DNA of 64,000 bases, taken from NCBI RefSeq assembly GCF_026151205.1, contig NC_087072.1, positions 6,184,084 to 6,248,083 of the forward strand, in the 5' to 3' direction. The translations under genes were made by a program, and so were the position numbers. Source of the stretch: Bolinopsis microptera. Lineage: Eukaryota > Ctenophora > Tentaculata > Lobata > Bolinopsidae. Position 1 is the first letter of the stretch. Each line of letters starts with the position of its first letter. Below are positions 31,796 through 43,346 of the stretch, in pieces. The notes under the pieces were generated by a model. The model worked only from the letters and a program-made list of their open reading frames with translations, was not told where the DNA came from and did not search any database.

Positions 31796-33366
31796 TGTCA
31801 GAAACTTCCAATCGAAGAATCTTTAGACATTTTTAGTAAGTTGTTAATTATAATCCAAAATATTTCAGATAGTAAGACAATTAAAAATACAAGGATAGCG
31901 TATTTGAGCTACCTTAGTTCGTTTATTTATGGCGGATAATATTATGGCAAGTAAAAATAATGACGGGCAAGAACAAAGAATATGGTGGATTTTCCGAAAA
32001 TCCGCCAAATTTAACCCTCCGCTTATTTACCTGCAACATTATTTTCACAAACAAATTTGAAAATCCACCGATTTCTATACCTCATGCCATATTGCAAAAT
32101 TCCGCCCAATATAATTTCCAGACTGTTTATTTGTTTCGAAATATAATAACATTTAAAATTAAAAGTATTGAAGTATAACATCTCTGTTGATATGGGTAGA
32201 TATAGGTAGTAAGTATGAATAGGTAATAACTAATAAGTATCATAGCACGGTATCAATCATTTTAACACTAACAGTACTTGTGCGTCCATTACAACCAAAG
32301 TATTGTTTTTTTTTCGAATAGAACCACCTCGTTGAGATCGGAATACCTAAAAAGTGAGTTCATGACGCTCGTTTCAATGTAAAAAAGGAACAATGAAATG
32401 ATTATGCCATATTCCCTGACAGATCAACTCTAAAAGTTGACTCGGTGGGTTTTATTATGGCGGGTAAAAATAACGATACAACAACAAGATACAACAATAC
32501 AACAATGATATATTGCAAGCTCCTGTTATGTAAAAAGAGTTGACCAAAATAAAGCGTCCAGTCGTGAGCTAATAGCATTAAGAAACGTACTAGAGAACTG
32601 TGCAACGATGATGTCCAGTATAAAAAAGAGAATGAATTTCAAGCACATTAAAGCCTATAGCGCACCGATTTATAATTTGTGGTTTTTTAGAGGTTCTCAG
32701 AAAAGTTATCCAATGAAAATACTCATTAAAATCAGTCCAATAAGTCCAGAGGTCCTAATTGCGAATTCTGCGTATCCACGAGGCGCTTGAATATAATTAA
32801 CTGAGATTTCAACCGCCAATTTTAAATCGGTGCACTATATCGCTCATCTCCAGAGTCCATGTCCACTATCCAGTTGGTAGCAGAATAATTATTATATCTT
32901 GGATATGAATTAATTAAAGACAGCTATTTTATGATTTCGTAAAATAAATTGCATCACTGTTGAGCAAAGAACACGAATTCCTCGAGAGTATTACAGTCAG
33001 GTATGCGGTATCTGACCAGAGTATGTAACCAAAATTTAGGACATTCTTTACAGATCTTTGAACACTAACAGCATGCTGAATGCTCCAGGCTCCGGCAGGA
33101 ATCAGGTTATTGCAGTCACGTAGCCAGTTTAGAAAGGTCTCGTGCGCAAGATTATTAAAAGATTAAACATAATTCAGGAATATGCTAAAAGTTGTTCCTA
33201 TGTCAGATCACGTATTCCATAAATGGAGCCCTAACGTTTATTTTGTAGTGGGTCATTCTGAGTACTGTAAGTAAATATTACAATTCACGTGAAGTTTCTA
33301 ACTGGATAATATTGATACTACAGGGTGGGCTAGAGATAACTGACTTCACTATAATCGTATTTTACT
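31796..33366. other. Intergenic AT-rich stretch
   Basis: No coding exon supported. The first bases should carry the promoter of the SLC35F gene. A short inverted pair (GGTGGATTTTCCGAAAATCCGCC, near 31983-32005) and two related blocks with TTTATTATGGCGGGTAAAAAT (near 31928 and 32452) suggest a degraded repeat. At 33321, TACAGGGTGGGCT resembles a transposon end, as does the inverse GCCCACCCTGTA near 52229. Confidence 0.4.
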
Positions 33367-34140
33367 CTTCAGATCCTCCACTGATTTTCACCAACCCAAC
33401 ATTATTAGTTTCTTTGACAGACACCTTGACGTTAAACGACAAAATAGAGACAATACCAGAAATACAAGGAAACTACAGCACACTACTTTACAAGCTGTCC
33501 AGCATTCTCCATACACAGGAAATACTACCTTGGTAACTATACCATCAGAGAGGATACCTTCCATCACACCTTCTCTATCAGTAACATAGTGGGGTTCGAT
33601 AGAGTTACCAAGTATCTAGATTTCTATGAACCCCCTTAGTCTTTTTTATGTTAGCCATAGTAGACGTAATTGTCCCTCTACCACAATCACCCTCCCTTCC
33701 CCAGATCGTGTTCAGACTTGCATCAGGTCCTGCTACTCAGCCAGTTCTAAGGGCTCATCAGTCCACTGGACAGACGGCACTCCTAGCTTGACCCAATACT
33801 TGTCTCTCTCTCTCTCCCCCCCCCCCTTTTTATTTCTTGATTGTGGAAGGACAACCACGTTACTTACACAGTTTCCTTTTATTTTTCAATCATATGATTC
33901 AGTGACCTCCCCAGCCCTCTATATCTTTAACATGATACCTCCCAGGACCATAGTATACCATACCAGACATTTCTTTAACTCCTCGTTACAGCAAGGTTAC
34001 TACAACACGAAGAAGAAAAGAAGTGGAGAGAAGAATACGACAGCCATGGACTCTTACAAAAGACTAACAGAAGGAACACCCCGGTTTGATCTTTCTGAAC
34101 TATGCATCTTATATCAGTATAGTATTGGTATCAATTTATA
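33367..34140 (+). pseudogene. Possible broken gene with two Ig-like modules
   Basis: After an acceptor-like TTTACTCTTCAG the sequence reads DPPLIFTNPTLLVSLTDTLT, then after a one-base frame change GNYTIREDTFHHTFSISNIV and GFDRVTKYLDFYEPP, ending in a stop. About 90 bases on, a frame with CIRSCYSASSKGSSVHWTDG looks like the next Ig-type strand, and a second block (SYDSVTSPALYIFNMIPP) parallels the end of the first. Frames are interrupted by stops and a poly-pyrimidine run, so this is either a decayed gene or exons I failed to delimit. Weak call. Confidence 0.3.
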
Positions 34141-34666
34141 ACCTATTGTTATTTTTTATATTTGCTAGTTAATCAGGTTTTTGGGTACCGGGCCATCCTG
34201 GTTACCCTGCTATGGGCCGTTCCCCTGGCTTCTGCAGGTCTAGTTTACCCATATATATAACTGACAATTTTCATTCTGGACACGAGTTTGTGAGGAGTGT
34301 GCTTATGGTACATACACATATAACTACTTTCGACACAAAGAGTTCATTGTCCAATGATCTTGCCATGCTGCTACCATCGTGACTCTCTCGTGGTTGCCAC
34401 ATGACAGCTTACCAAACTGCTAATACTCTAATCTTCTAATAGATAACGCACTTTAGTAACGTGGAGACTATATAAAGTTATGATAGTTCATGATTCTCAG
34501 AATCACAGTCACGTCCGAAACCTATATTTTTTATTGAATAGCTTAGCTATCAAGTTAATATTTAATAGGTTATTCAGCCATCTTAGGGAGGCTCAAAATC
34601 GTCGTTTGAATGTGGGACAATTTTGAAAAACTTAACTGAGGTAGCAAAACTGCGCGTTTTGCTCTA

Positions 34667-34705
<39 letters not shown>

Positions 34706-35184
34706 GGGCGCCAACAGGCAACGTTACGCCACTGGACGGGTCCTATAAAAAACAAACAATTATACTCAGAAATACCAAATGATTTTTTAGATATCATTGA
34801 GCATAAGCAGTGATACAACGTATCTCGGGATGATCCGCAGAGTCTCGACTAGTTTCGGCTTACCGCCATCAACAGGATCGATGAATCATCTAGCGGGAAA
34901 TTTGAAATCAATTATCAATAAACAACATTCCGAAAGTATAAAAGTAAAATTCAAAAGAAAAAGTCAGTAGGAAAATGTACGAAGTAGGTAATGTAAATAA
35001 GGTAACTACTGTGAAAGCATGGAGTGGGCCAAAACAACTACAAAACGTGCAGAGTAAGACTGAACTGAGATAGGAAGTTAAAAGGAGGAAACACGTTCGC
35101 AAGCAAAAAGTACACTTTACTGCTAATAACCTAAGAGAGAGAGTGTGTGTAAGAGTAAAGGGTAAAAATAGCCAAACATCGGAC
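34141..35184. other. Non-coding stretch with a 37-bp G homopolymer
   Basis: No gene recognised. An uninterrupted run of 37 G occupies 34667-34703 and creates a false poly-Pro frame on the minus strand. Near 35141 there is a short GAGA/GTGT microsatellite. The run length may be inexact because of sequencing limits. Confidence 0.5.
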
Positions 35185-36200
35185 CTAATTCCCGGTAACT
35201 TTGCTTCTATTTAACCCAATAATCCTCGCTTTAAATTTCTCGATATAAATATCTTCAAACATGTTAAGTTCCTCTCTACTACATTGTTTAATAATACCCA
35301 AATTAAAATTGCTTAATTTCTCAGAAAGTTTGTCTTGGTGCATTTCAGATATGTGCATGGAAAGGGCCGATTTAGTGTAACAACCTGGTTTAAAAGCTGC
35401 CCTGTGGCTGTTCATTCGTGTGCTTAAAGTCAACCAGGTTTGGCCGAAATAAAAGCCACTATCGCACAGTTTACATTGGGCTACATAAATCACGTTTTCA
35501 TTACTACAGTTAAGCCGCATGTCAATTCTGATAATCTGTTTGTTAACTGTCAAAGTACCATTTGCTGTTCCACTAGTTAGCTTGCATGTAAGACAGCGAG
35601 GTCTATTGCAAGCTTGTGATGTTATGTCCGCCGTATTGATGGAGTTGGGTGCTGAGTCAGCAGGTGTTGTCGCAAATCTCCGCCTCTTGAACATTTCATC
35701 TGCGATGTTGTTGTCCCTTCTGTGAGCTATTGTTATGGATACCTGCTTACCAATGATATGCTCAATAGTTTGTTTCTTATCTTCAAGGAAGCTCCTGATT
35801 TCGTTGAGTTCCTTGCAGTACTGTGTTGAGAGGATCAAGTTGCAGTGTTCACTATTTGGCATAGACTCATTGGTATTCTCCCTCGGTGTAAGGCGTTGAT
35901 CCCGGTTAACCAGACTAGCTTTGGTTAATGCTGCCTTAAGTTCTGCATCCCTGTATCCGCTTTTCTTGAAGTCTCCCATAATCTCTTGTGCTGCTTCCAT
36001 AAAAGTGTCCTCATCTGAGCATATGGTTTTTGTTCTTAGAAGTTGTGAGTAAGGAACGCTTTTGAAGACATGAGGAGGATGGTGACTGTTCCTCTGTAGA
36101 AAAGATCTGTTATCAGTAGGTTTCTTGAACAGAGAGGTAGCCAGAGTTACTGGTGTGTCGTGTTCTGGATCTGTTATCCTAGAAATACCAAATAGAAGAC
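35185..36200 (-). mobile_element. Penelope-like element fragment with GIY-YIG endonuclease
   Basis: The frame 36000-35185 (271 aa) and its upstream continuation to about 36200 encode the C-terminal half of a Penelope-like retroelement protein. The upstream part reads KKPTDNRSFLQRNSHHPPHV then FKSVPYSQLLRTKTICS, the typical post-RT segment. Next comes a Cys-rich linker (CNRPRCLTCK) and a GIY-YIG-type nuclease: VIYVAQCKLCDSGFYFGQTW, then STRMNSHRAAFK and an E near the end (LNMFEDIYIEKF). The RT domain itself is missing, so the copy is 5'-truncated, although this portion has no stop. Confidence 0.85.
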
Positions 36201-36555
36201 TAGGAAGGAGATTGAGATCACTCTACTCGGTTACTATAACATTCCTTTATTAAGTTATTATATTTCCCAGAAATACACATTTAACTTCCTTTCTTAGAAC
36301 AGGGCATCTTAGTTAACCTGTTTGACTATGAAACGGCAACTTCACCCAATAGTCACTAGAACATGTATCGGGTTTCTAAATGCAGCTCTAGTTTAGCTGC
36401 CTCCTGGTTTCTACTGCTATAATTTCGGAGACAAAATAGAGACAATTTAAATTTGCAATAATTGTATGGTAATGACTAATAATATGTAATAATTATTAAA
36501 ACATCTCCCATAAAATCGTCATAATAGGTTAAAGCTAGTGTTGCCGGTCACACAC

Positions 36556-37400
36556 AGTACCACCAGACACCAGCCCCAGTACCATCAGTACCAGTACCAT
36601 CAGTACCAGTACCACCAGTACCAGTACCACCAGTACCAGTACCACCAGTACCAGTACCACCAGTACCAGTACCATCAGTACCAGTACCATCAGTACCAGT
36701 ACTACCAGTACCAGTATCACCAGTACCAGTACCACCAGTACCAGTACCATCAGTACCAGTACCATCAGTACCAGTATCACCAGTACCAGTACCACCAGTA
36801 CCATTACCACCAGTACCAGTACCAGTACCACCAGTACCACCAGTACAAGTACCACCAGTACCAGTACCACCAGTACCAGTACCACCAGTACCAGTACCAC
36901 CAGTACAAGTACCACCAGTACCAGTACCACCAGTACCAGTACCACCAGTACAAGTACCACCAGTACCAGTACCACCAGTACCACCAGTACCACCAGTACC
37001 AGTACCACCAGTACCAGTACCAGTACCAGTACCACCAGTACCAGTACCACCAGTACCAGTACCAGTACCACCAGTACCAGTACCACCAGTACCAGTACCA
37101 CCAGTACCAGTACCACTAGTACCAGTACCACCAGTACCAGTACCACCAGTACCAGTACCACCAGTACCAGTACCACCAGTACCAGTACCACCAGTACCAG
37201 TACCACCAGTACCAGTACCACCAGTACCAGTACCACCAGTACCAGTACCACCAGTACCAGTACCACCAGTACCAGTACCACCAGTACCAGTACCACCAGT
37301 ACCAGTACCACCAGTACCAGTACCACCAGTACCAGTACCACCAGTACCAGTACCACCAGTACCAGTACCACCAGTACCAGTACCACCAGTACCAGTACCT
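36556..37400. repeat. 15-bp minisatellite (CAGTACCAGTACCAC)n
   Basis: About 55 copies of a 15-bp unit. The right half (about 37090-37400) is nearly perfectly homogeneous; the left half has variants (CAT for CAC, ACAAGT for ACCAGT, and 9-bp units). As the unit is a multiple of three, several frames stay open (a 283-codon VLVVL frame on minus, a 193-codon QYHQY frame on plus). These are artefacts of the repeat unless transcription is shown. Confidence 0.9.
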
Positions 37401-37731
37401 TTACAGAGGCGAAACGTACAAAATAATATGTGCTACTCGCTTATGGGGTGCGCTGATAAAAAACAAAATATGGAGAAGATTTACAGTAGGAACACAGTTA
37501 TAGACTGGAACAACCAACTAACTACAAAACATGAACAACCTCGGAATAACAGCTACAATTGGATTCGGATTGATGATTCTACGAATCCTATTTTAGCTAT
37601 TTCATATACATGATATATTATTCTCCGAATTGCTGTCTTACAATAGGAAGAAGATTGCACGTTTTGTAACAATCGATCAAATTAGGATCGCAGTTATCAT
37701 GCACATTACATTTTACGACATCATATTAGGT
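37401..37731. other. Short non-coding gap
   Basis: No gene or repeat recognised. An ORF of 61 codons here has no family features. Confidence 0.4.
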
Positions 37732-38516
37732 TTGGAATAGGAACCGAACGATTTGCCGGGTTTTGTCTGCCGGAAATGGCCGGATCTATTTTCCGGTTTG
37801 CCTGATTTTGCTGAATTACCGGAACCGCGTGTGTTTAAAAGATGAAATGTCGGGCTACTACTGAAACTTGTCGAAAATCTGGAATACATTCCTTTTCAAC
37901 CTCTATCATTTAAAAATAGATACTTAAAGCCGATTATTTATTGTTTTGGTAATAACATGGACCTACTATTATACCCTGAAATCCAAAGTAAAGCAGATCG
38001 CGAGACATCTTATTCTATTCCGAAATCCAAACCGAAGGAACCGGGCCCGGCATGTTAGTCGATTACCCGATGTAATCTTAATGGGGACTAATTGAGACAA
38101 TATTTGATCACTACGAATTGGTGTTTAGCTGACCTCAGATTCCATTGTAAGTTAGCACAATTTGATTTGGAAACTACGCAGAGAGATAAAAGGCTGTCGT
38201 GGCGACCCCAGTAACTAGTAGTAGGTACTCCGTTTTAATTGTATAGATCTAAATTGGAGAGTAAATTATACACATAACACATATTTTGATTTACCTTATC
38301 GGACGTTATTTGACCGGAAATTTTACTGAAAAGTTTTAAAATTTCCCACCTGGTTGTTAGATGTCAATAAATTTAAAAATGTGTCCTTAAAATTTTGAAA
38401 TTTTCTAATATTTTGTGCACCTCATGCCATCAGACCGGAACCAGAACTGGATATTAAAGCCGAATAACCAGCCGGAACCAGATTCAGCCGAATATTCGGT
38501 CAGTTCCTAGTTTGGA
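37732..38516. mobile_element. TIR element with TTGGAATAGGAACCGA ends
   Basis: Starts TTTGGAATAGGAACCGA and ends TCGGTCAGTTCCTAGTTTGG, an imperfect inverted pair. The ends are rich in CCGGAA/TTCCGG. Sequence next to the right end (GCCGAATATTCGGTC) is found again, inverted, at 55170-55270 inside a ferlin intron, so at least two copies exist. No coding capacity seen. Confidence 0.5.
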
Positions 38517-38728
38517 AACGTATTAGCTATGTTCTCAAAACGCAAAATGTTCAGTCTTGACTTAATGAACCGTTTACCTCGATACCAAATATTTTAGCTA
38601 TTCCGACCAGAGCGCAAAATCTTTTTCACAAAAACAGTTTTAATACTATAGTGAGGAGGTGGATTATAGTTGTGAACTGCAAAGTACTGTACTGTGAATG
38701 TACTGTAAACATACCATTATTTTATTAG

Positions 38729-38822
38729 AAATGTGGGAGTTGAGCTTGAATAGTGGATTGAAAAAATTGTGTATTTATACACGATTTTTTCAATCCACTA
38801 TTCAAGCTCAACTCCCACATTT
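38729..38822. repeat. Near-perfect 94-nt hairpin (45-nt arms, 4-nt loop)
   Basis: The left arm (38729-38773) and right arm (38778-38822) are complementary except for one position (T versus C, a G-U wobble in RNA). The loop is TTTA. It could be a very young palindromic MITE, a small-RNA precursor, or a replication-generated palindrome. Flanks show no related sequence. Confidence 0.9.
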
Positions 38823-40799
38823 TTGATACTAAATATTTTAATACTAAATGTGTGCTATTTTTTTTGAAATATGAGTACTGAGTAGCATGAATTTGCAAAA
38901 TGGGCCAGAAATCATGACAGTGATTCCATTTTAACAATCCAGAAGGGGTAACTTTTGAGTGAAAGGGAACAAAATTCAGAAAAAACATCAGTTGAACTAG
39001 ATTCAGGTAATCCTGACATTGATAAATGTTAAATGTTTTAGTGAGTGGATAAAAATTCCATGGATCCCAACAATTGCACTCTTACAGATCAAAGCTTTAG
39101 AATAATCACATCATTTTAATACCTATAGTGCTGTGAGATAACTTATATCAGACTGTATTTAAGTTGCTCTTTGGTTGTTAAAACTGGTTCATTACACTTG
39201 GCATCCCAAGTGACTAACACTTGGTGGGAGCAGCAGTTGACTAAAAATTATGTTTTCTCGTTCAACAGATGGTTGCAACCTTCATATTCCTCCCTTTTGT
39301 GTGTGTGGTGTGTCGCGGCTCACTGTGAAATCAAACTAAACTTTGTTAAACGAAACTGTATACCGCTAACCGCTTAACTTGGTCAGCTATCTCATACCGG
39401 TACATTTAGTGGTTTGTGGTTTACTTTGTATTAAAACTAAATGGTCTAATATTGTATTTTGTAACTGTCTCGTCAAACTACAGGTATCCACCACTTACTA
39501 ATCTGCATGCTCTGACCTTCAATAATCTAATTTATAATTGTATCCTTCAGTCTATATCCACTGCCTATTTATGAATTCTACTTTTTTATTTATGGTTATT
39601 TGGAAACAAGAATTGCGCCCGTTGTTTCGTTTTGGCGGACGCTAGATTTCCATTTCACATTTATTATAAATTTAAGTATAAGCTCCAATCAGCTCACTTC
39701 AATCTTCATGATAATAATATTGATAAATTAAGCATCAAATACGGGAAACACTTGAAATTCAGTTCAATTGCCGTAGAACTTAACTTGTATCTGTAATTCA
39801 AGAAATTATCAGCAAATGTAAGCTATACTCGTGTACACATCAATACACTACGCGTGCCACGTACAAATTGGGCGTATTACCTAATAGTAATTTTACCAAA
39901 ACCCATAATCATGGGTAGAGTGGACCGCTGCCAGTGTCTCTCTTTCCCAAACAAAAGGAAATGATATTAATTTGATTGACCGTTCTCAACTGCAAAATGA
40001 TACCGAGAATGAAATCGGTCGCTCGCTTTTCCCATTCATTCACGGCTTACGAATTGTAATAATTTTCGATTGATTACATGTCAATCAGATGCTGTAAAAA
40101 TCTCTTTGGGTTGCGTTCAAAAATCAAGTTTTAAAAACGGTTAACTTGATGACGTCATCAAGGGGTGTTTATGACGTCAAATAAATTTTTCATACAATCT
40201 TATTATATATAAAGCGAGACGATATATATATATATATATCTGTGCCATTTTACTGACACCACGGCATCAACTTTAACGCGACTTTCCGCAAAAACCGTAA
40301 AAGATATACAACTGAAACTTTTTTGACTGGGTCAAATGCTTTTATGCTTTTCAAATCAGCATGAAAAAATAAAAAATTGGCCAAGGAATAAGAGTTTTAG
40401 AGGCCAAAATTTGGACCCCCAAGTGGTGTCAAAAACGCGAATTAAATAGGTAATAATTATTTTAGTTTCTTGAGTCTTGACACCATTTTAGGGTTATACG
40501 GGTTCCTGCTAGTGTAAACTAAAGTGTAAACAATTATTTGCAAGACCTGTGGTGTATACATACAGATATACATATATATTCAGGGATAGACGCTTTGCCA
40601 GTCAATTGTAGCCTGTATTTAAGTGTCCATAGATTCAAAAGTATAAAAGATACAGCCATTTCCGACCGATATATCTGTATGTATATGTCCCGACAATCTG
40701 TCGTAAAACAGGGGTTCTAGAAAACCCATTTCCCGATGCTCCTGAAACCTGAAACTTTTTTTGCAGTCAATTTGGTCAACGTCTAGACGCCCTGAAAAA
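38823..40799. other. Non-coding stretch
   Basis: No coding exon supported. Two perfect TGACGTCA (CRE-type) octamers lie 22 bp apart (40150 and 40172), and a (TA)n microsatellite at about 40224-40240. The remaining sequence is AT-rich and unremarkable. Confidence 0.45.
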
Positions 40800-41020
40800 T
40801 TTCAGATCTCTAACTCAATTTTAACATGGTTTTTAGGGCGCCTGAATATGGCGATTTTGGGTTTTTTACCGAATTTCGTATAACAGTGCTGGCGAGTATT
40901 TTATGCAAATTTCTTAAAAATCTAAACATAACTATTTTTTATTCCTGTCATCTTTGACATCAAATTAGAATGTTTTGAACTAAAAATAAATCTGCTGAAC
41001 GACTTCCGATGAGTCTTAAT
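40800..41020. repeat. Dispersed repeat, copy 1 of 2
   Basis: From CCTGAATATGGCGATTTT through TTTTTTATTCCTGTCATCTT and ACTAAAAATAAA to CTGCTGAACGAC; matches about 42770-43015 in the same orientation with substitutions and indels. Type unknown. It is followed by a GC-rich inverted stretch (CGGAGGCGGCGGCCTTCGGC and its near complement, 41038-41070). Confidence 0.6.
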
Positions 41021-41109
41021 GCCTGGAAAACTCCTGCCGGAGGCGGCGGCCTTCGGCCGCCGCCTCCGGCCGGAGTGCACGCTTCGCGTGCACAAAAGAG
41101 GCTTGTAAC

Positions 41110-41195
41110 GTGTACCAAAGGGGGTATAATAGTAGAGGGGGTATAATAGTAAAGGGGGTATAATAGTAAAGGGGGTATAATAGTAAATGGGGAAC
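41110..41195. repeat. GGGGGTATAATAGTA tandem repeat
   Basis: Five or so copies of a 17-bp unit AGGGGGTATAATAGTAA, producing Tyr/Pro/Leu-rich frames on the minus strand that are not genes. Confidence 0.8.
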
Positions 41196-41263
41196 ATAGT
41201 ATACCCACAATAAATGCAACGGTCGTGCTTGCCAGGACTGTGATATTATACATTACATGCATT

Positions 41264-41364
41264 TGATTCACGATGTCAATCCTTCGCATCTCGCCGATCT
41301 GCATACGGTTGCGAGAAGCATTATTGGATGCGCGCGCGCGACCCAGTAGTGCATCGCGCTACAA
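41264..41364. repeat. Dispersed 105-bp repeat, copy 2
   Basis: Same sequence as 26892-26999, with a two-base deletion near GCATACG(TG)GTTGCG. It contains the same GCGCGCGCG core. Confidence 0.75.
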
Positions 41365-41728
41365 TACATGCATCATATACATTAAAACACAGTCGCGCCG
41401 CGCATTTATAGATCACAGGCTATCTATACATCACATCTCCGCAAGCAATCCTCGCGCGCGCCCAACTTTTTCGTTGCATGGTAACGAACGGAAGGAAGGA
41501 TACACGACATATTTAAACCCACCTCTCTCGTTCTCCAAAATCCACGTTTTTCTGCAAAAACCTCCATTCGTAACCTTTCACTATTGCCTTTTTTTAATAG
41601 GGTGAAAAGGAAAAAATTAAAGTTCTATAACAAACTTTGATTTCTCAGCAAGATATCTGTCAACTGCAGGTTGCAGTTTGCACCTATAGAATTACGCCAG
41701 ATATTCCCCTCTGTACATGCAGTGGGGT

Positions 41729-42386
41729 GACATATGTTTTCGTCACTTCTGTATGCGCGCATTTTAGCGCGCGAGTTTGCGTGCACGTCACGTGATATTG
41801 TTAGCAGTGAGTGTAATCACGAGTCTAGAGAATTCGTCTAGTACAAGGCCCAGACCCTTTGGCGTATCTGTAGTAAATTTTTTGGCGATGTAACATTTCT
41901 GACACTACTTAAAACTGAGGAATAGGGAAGTGTTCACAATATCCAACTTAGCATGGTAAACTTATGATATCTCTGGCTGAAGATTAACAACTCTGACGGT
42001 ATTTATTTTAATCAACTGAGAAACGATTGTTCTTGTTACCTTATTAATTTTATCGAAATCGAACAATGCAGTACAAAGATATTCCGTTTTAAACTTCATG
42101 GTAATGTTGAAATAGAGACAAATTCGTCGCTTGCTATTAAAACATGTGCTCCTTCATAAATATTATCATTATCGTGATCAAACCCCTTATTTATGGGCCT
42201 GTCAGTCTCTTCTGAAGCACGAATGAACTTAATTTCTACCGTCCGAGAAAAGTTTAGAATTTTCTCTAAACACCCATTTTTGAATTTTGTAAATCGGTGG
42301 TCCGGAAGCAGAGTTATGGTTCAATGAAAGTTGTTAGTTTAACACTGTTTGTATTGTCATTATCAGAAGTGACGAAAACATATGTC
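41729..42386. mobile_element. 658-bp element with 23-bp perfect TIRs
   Basis: GACATATGTTTTCGTCACTT plus CTG at 41729-41751 is exactly inverted at 42364-42386. No coding capacity; probably a MITE or deleted DNA transposon. Sequence up to 43000 contains the second copy of the 40800-41020 repeat. Confidence 0.7.
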
Positions 42387-43044
42387 CCGCAATATCAGGG
42401 TCGGAAGTTCCAATGTAAAGCTTGTCTCAAATTCCTTCAGTAATCACTAATTAGTAGCATAGCTGGAGGTGGTTTGTAGCCCCAAAGCATAGCTATAATA
42501 GTCTATATTGTGTTTCATTAATTTTTCATATTCTAAGAAACCTTATAGACGAATAGCTTTGTCTCTGTCGGTCTCTTAGAGAGAATTGGCGATGAATTCG
42601 TTTAGTTTTGTGGTAGCTCTATCTCTTAAGGATGTAAAGTTAAACTTGTGGAAAAAAACATCGAATACTTCTTATGTCGTTTATAAATAAAAGGTCTCGC
42701 TCAAGGGCGCGAGACTAAAGGTGCCTTACGAAACACGACTATATATGGGGACGTGAAAAAAGGCCCGGCAAAATTTCAAATCTATAATTTAATTTTAACA
42801 TGTTTTAGGCACCTGAATATGGCGATTTTTGCGTTTTTTACAGAATTTCGTCTAACATTAAATGTATAACATTAACAATTAACACTAACAGTGCTGGCGT
42901 GTATTTTAATATTGAATATGAATATTTTTTATTCCTGTCATCTTTGCCATTGCATTAGAAATAGAATATTTTAAACTAAAAATAAACCTGCTGAACGACT
43001 TTTTGTGAGTCTAGATATGAAGTAAGAAATATAATGAGTAATTA

Positions 43045-43062
43045 GGGGGGGGGGGGGGGGGG
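43045..43062. repeat. 18-bp G homopolymer
   Basis: Uninterrupted G run just upstream of the ferlin 5' region. Similar runs are at 34667 and 60967-61285. Confidence 0.8.
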
Positions 43063-43346
43063 CATTACGCGGTCTATTATAACCGTACAATAATTAAATC
43101 AATTAATGTGACGGTCTCGGACCTTCTGTATGGAACTAAACAGTAAAGACTTGTGAGCTGCGATATTTCCTTTCTTTATAACTGTTTTAAGGTACAAACC
43201 AGTGGCCACATGTTTACAATCTTTAACCGATCAAGTCTCAACTCTCTGATATTGTTACTTTTTCAGCTGGTGGCGTGTGAGTCGGGCGGGTGTATGCGGG
43301 TGTTGGAGCCTGTCTCTTGTGGTAGAGCTACTAATTAGAAGACAAT

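Noticed and set aside
34570-34818. 82-codon minus-strand frame with a poly-Pro stretch
   Set aside because: The poly-Pro is the translated G homopolymer; no other coding evidence.
36535-37386. 283-codon VLVVL frame and 193-codon QYHQY frame
   Set aside because: Products of the 15-bp minisatellite; no start context, splice signals or protein features.
36556-37400. CRISPR-like array
   Set aside because: No constant repeat with unique spacers; it is a continuous tandem repeat in a eukaryotic genome.
40922-41304. Tyr/Pro-rich minus-strand frames
   Set aside because: Products of the GGGGGTATAATAGTA tandem repeat and the GC-rich inverted stretch.
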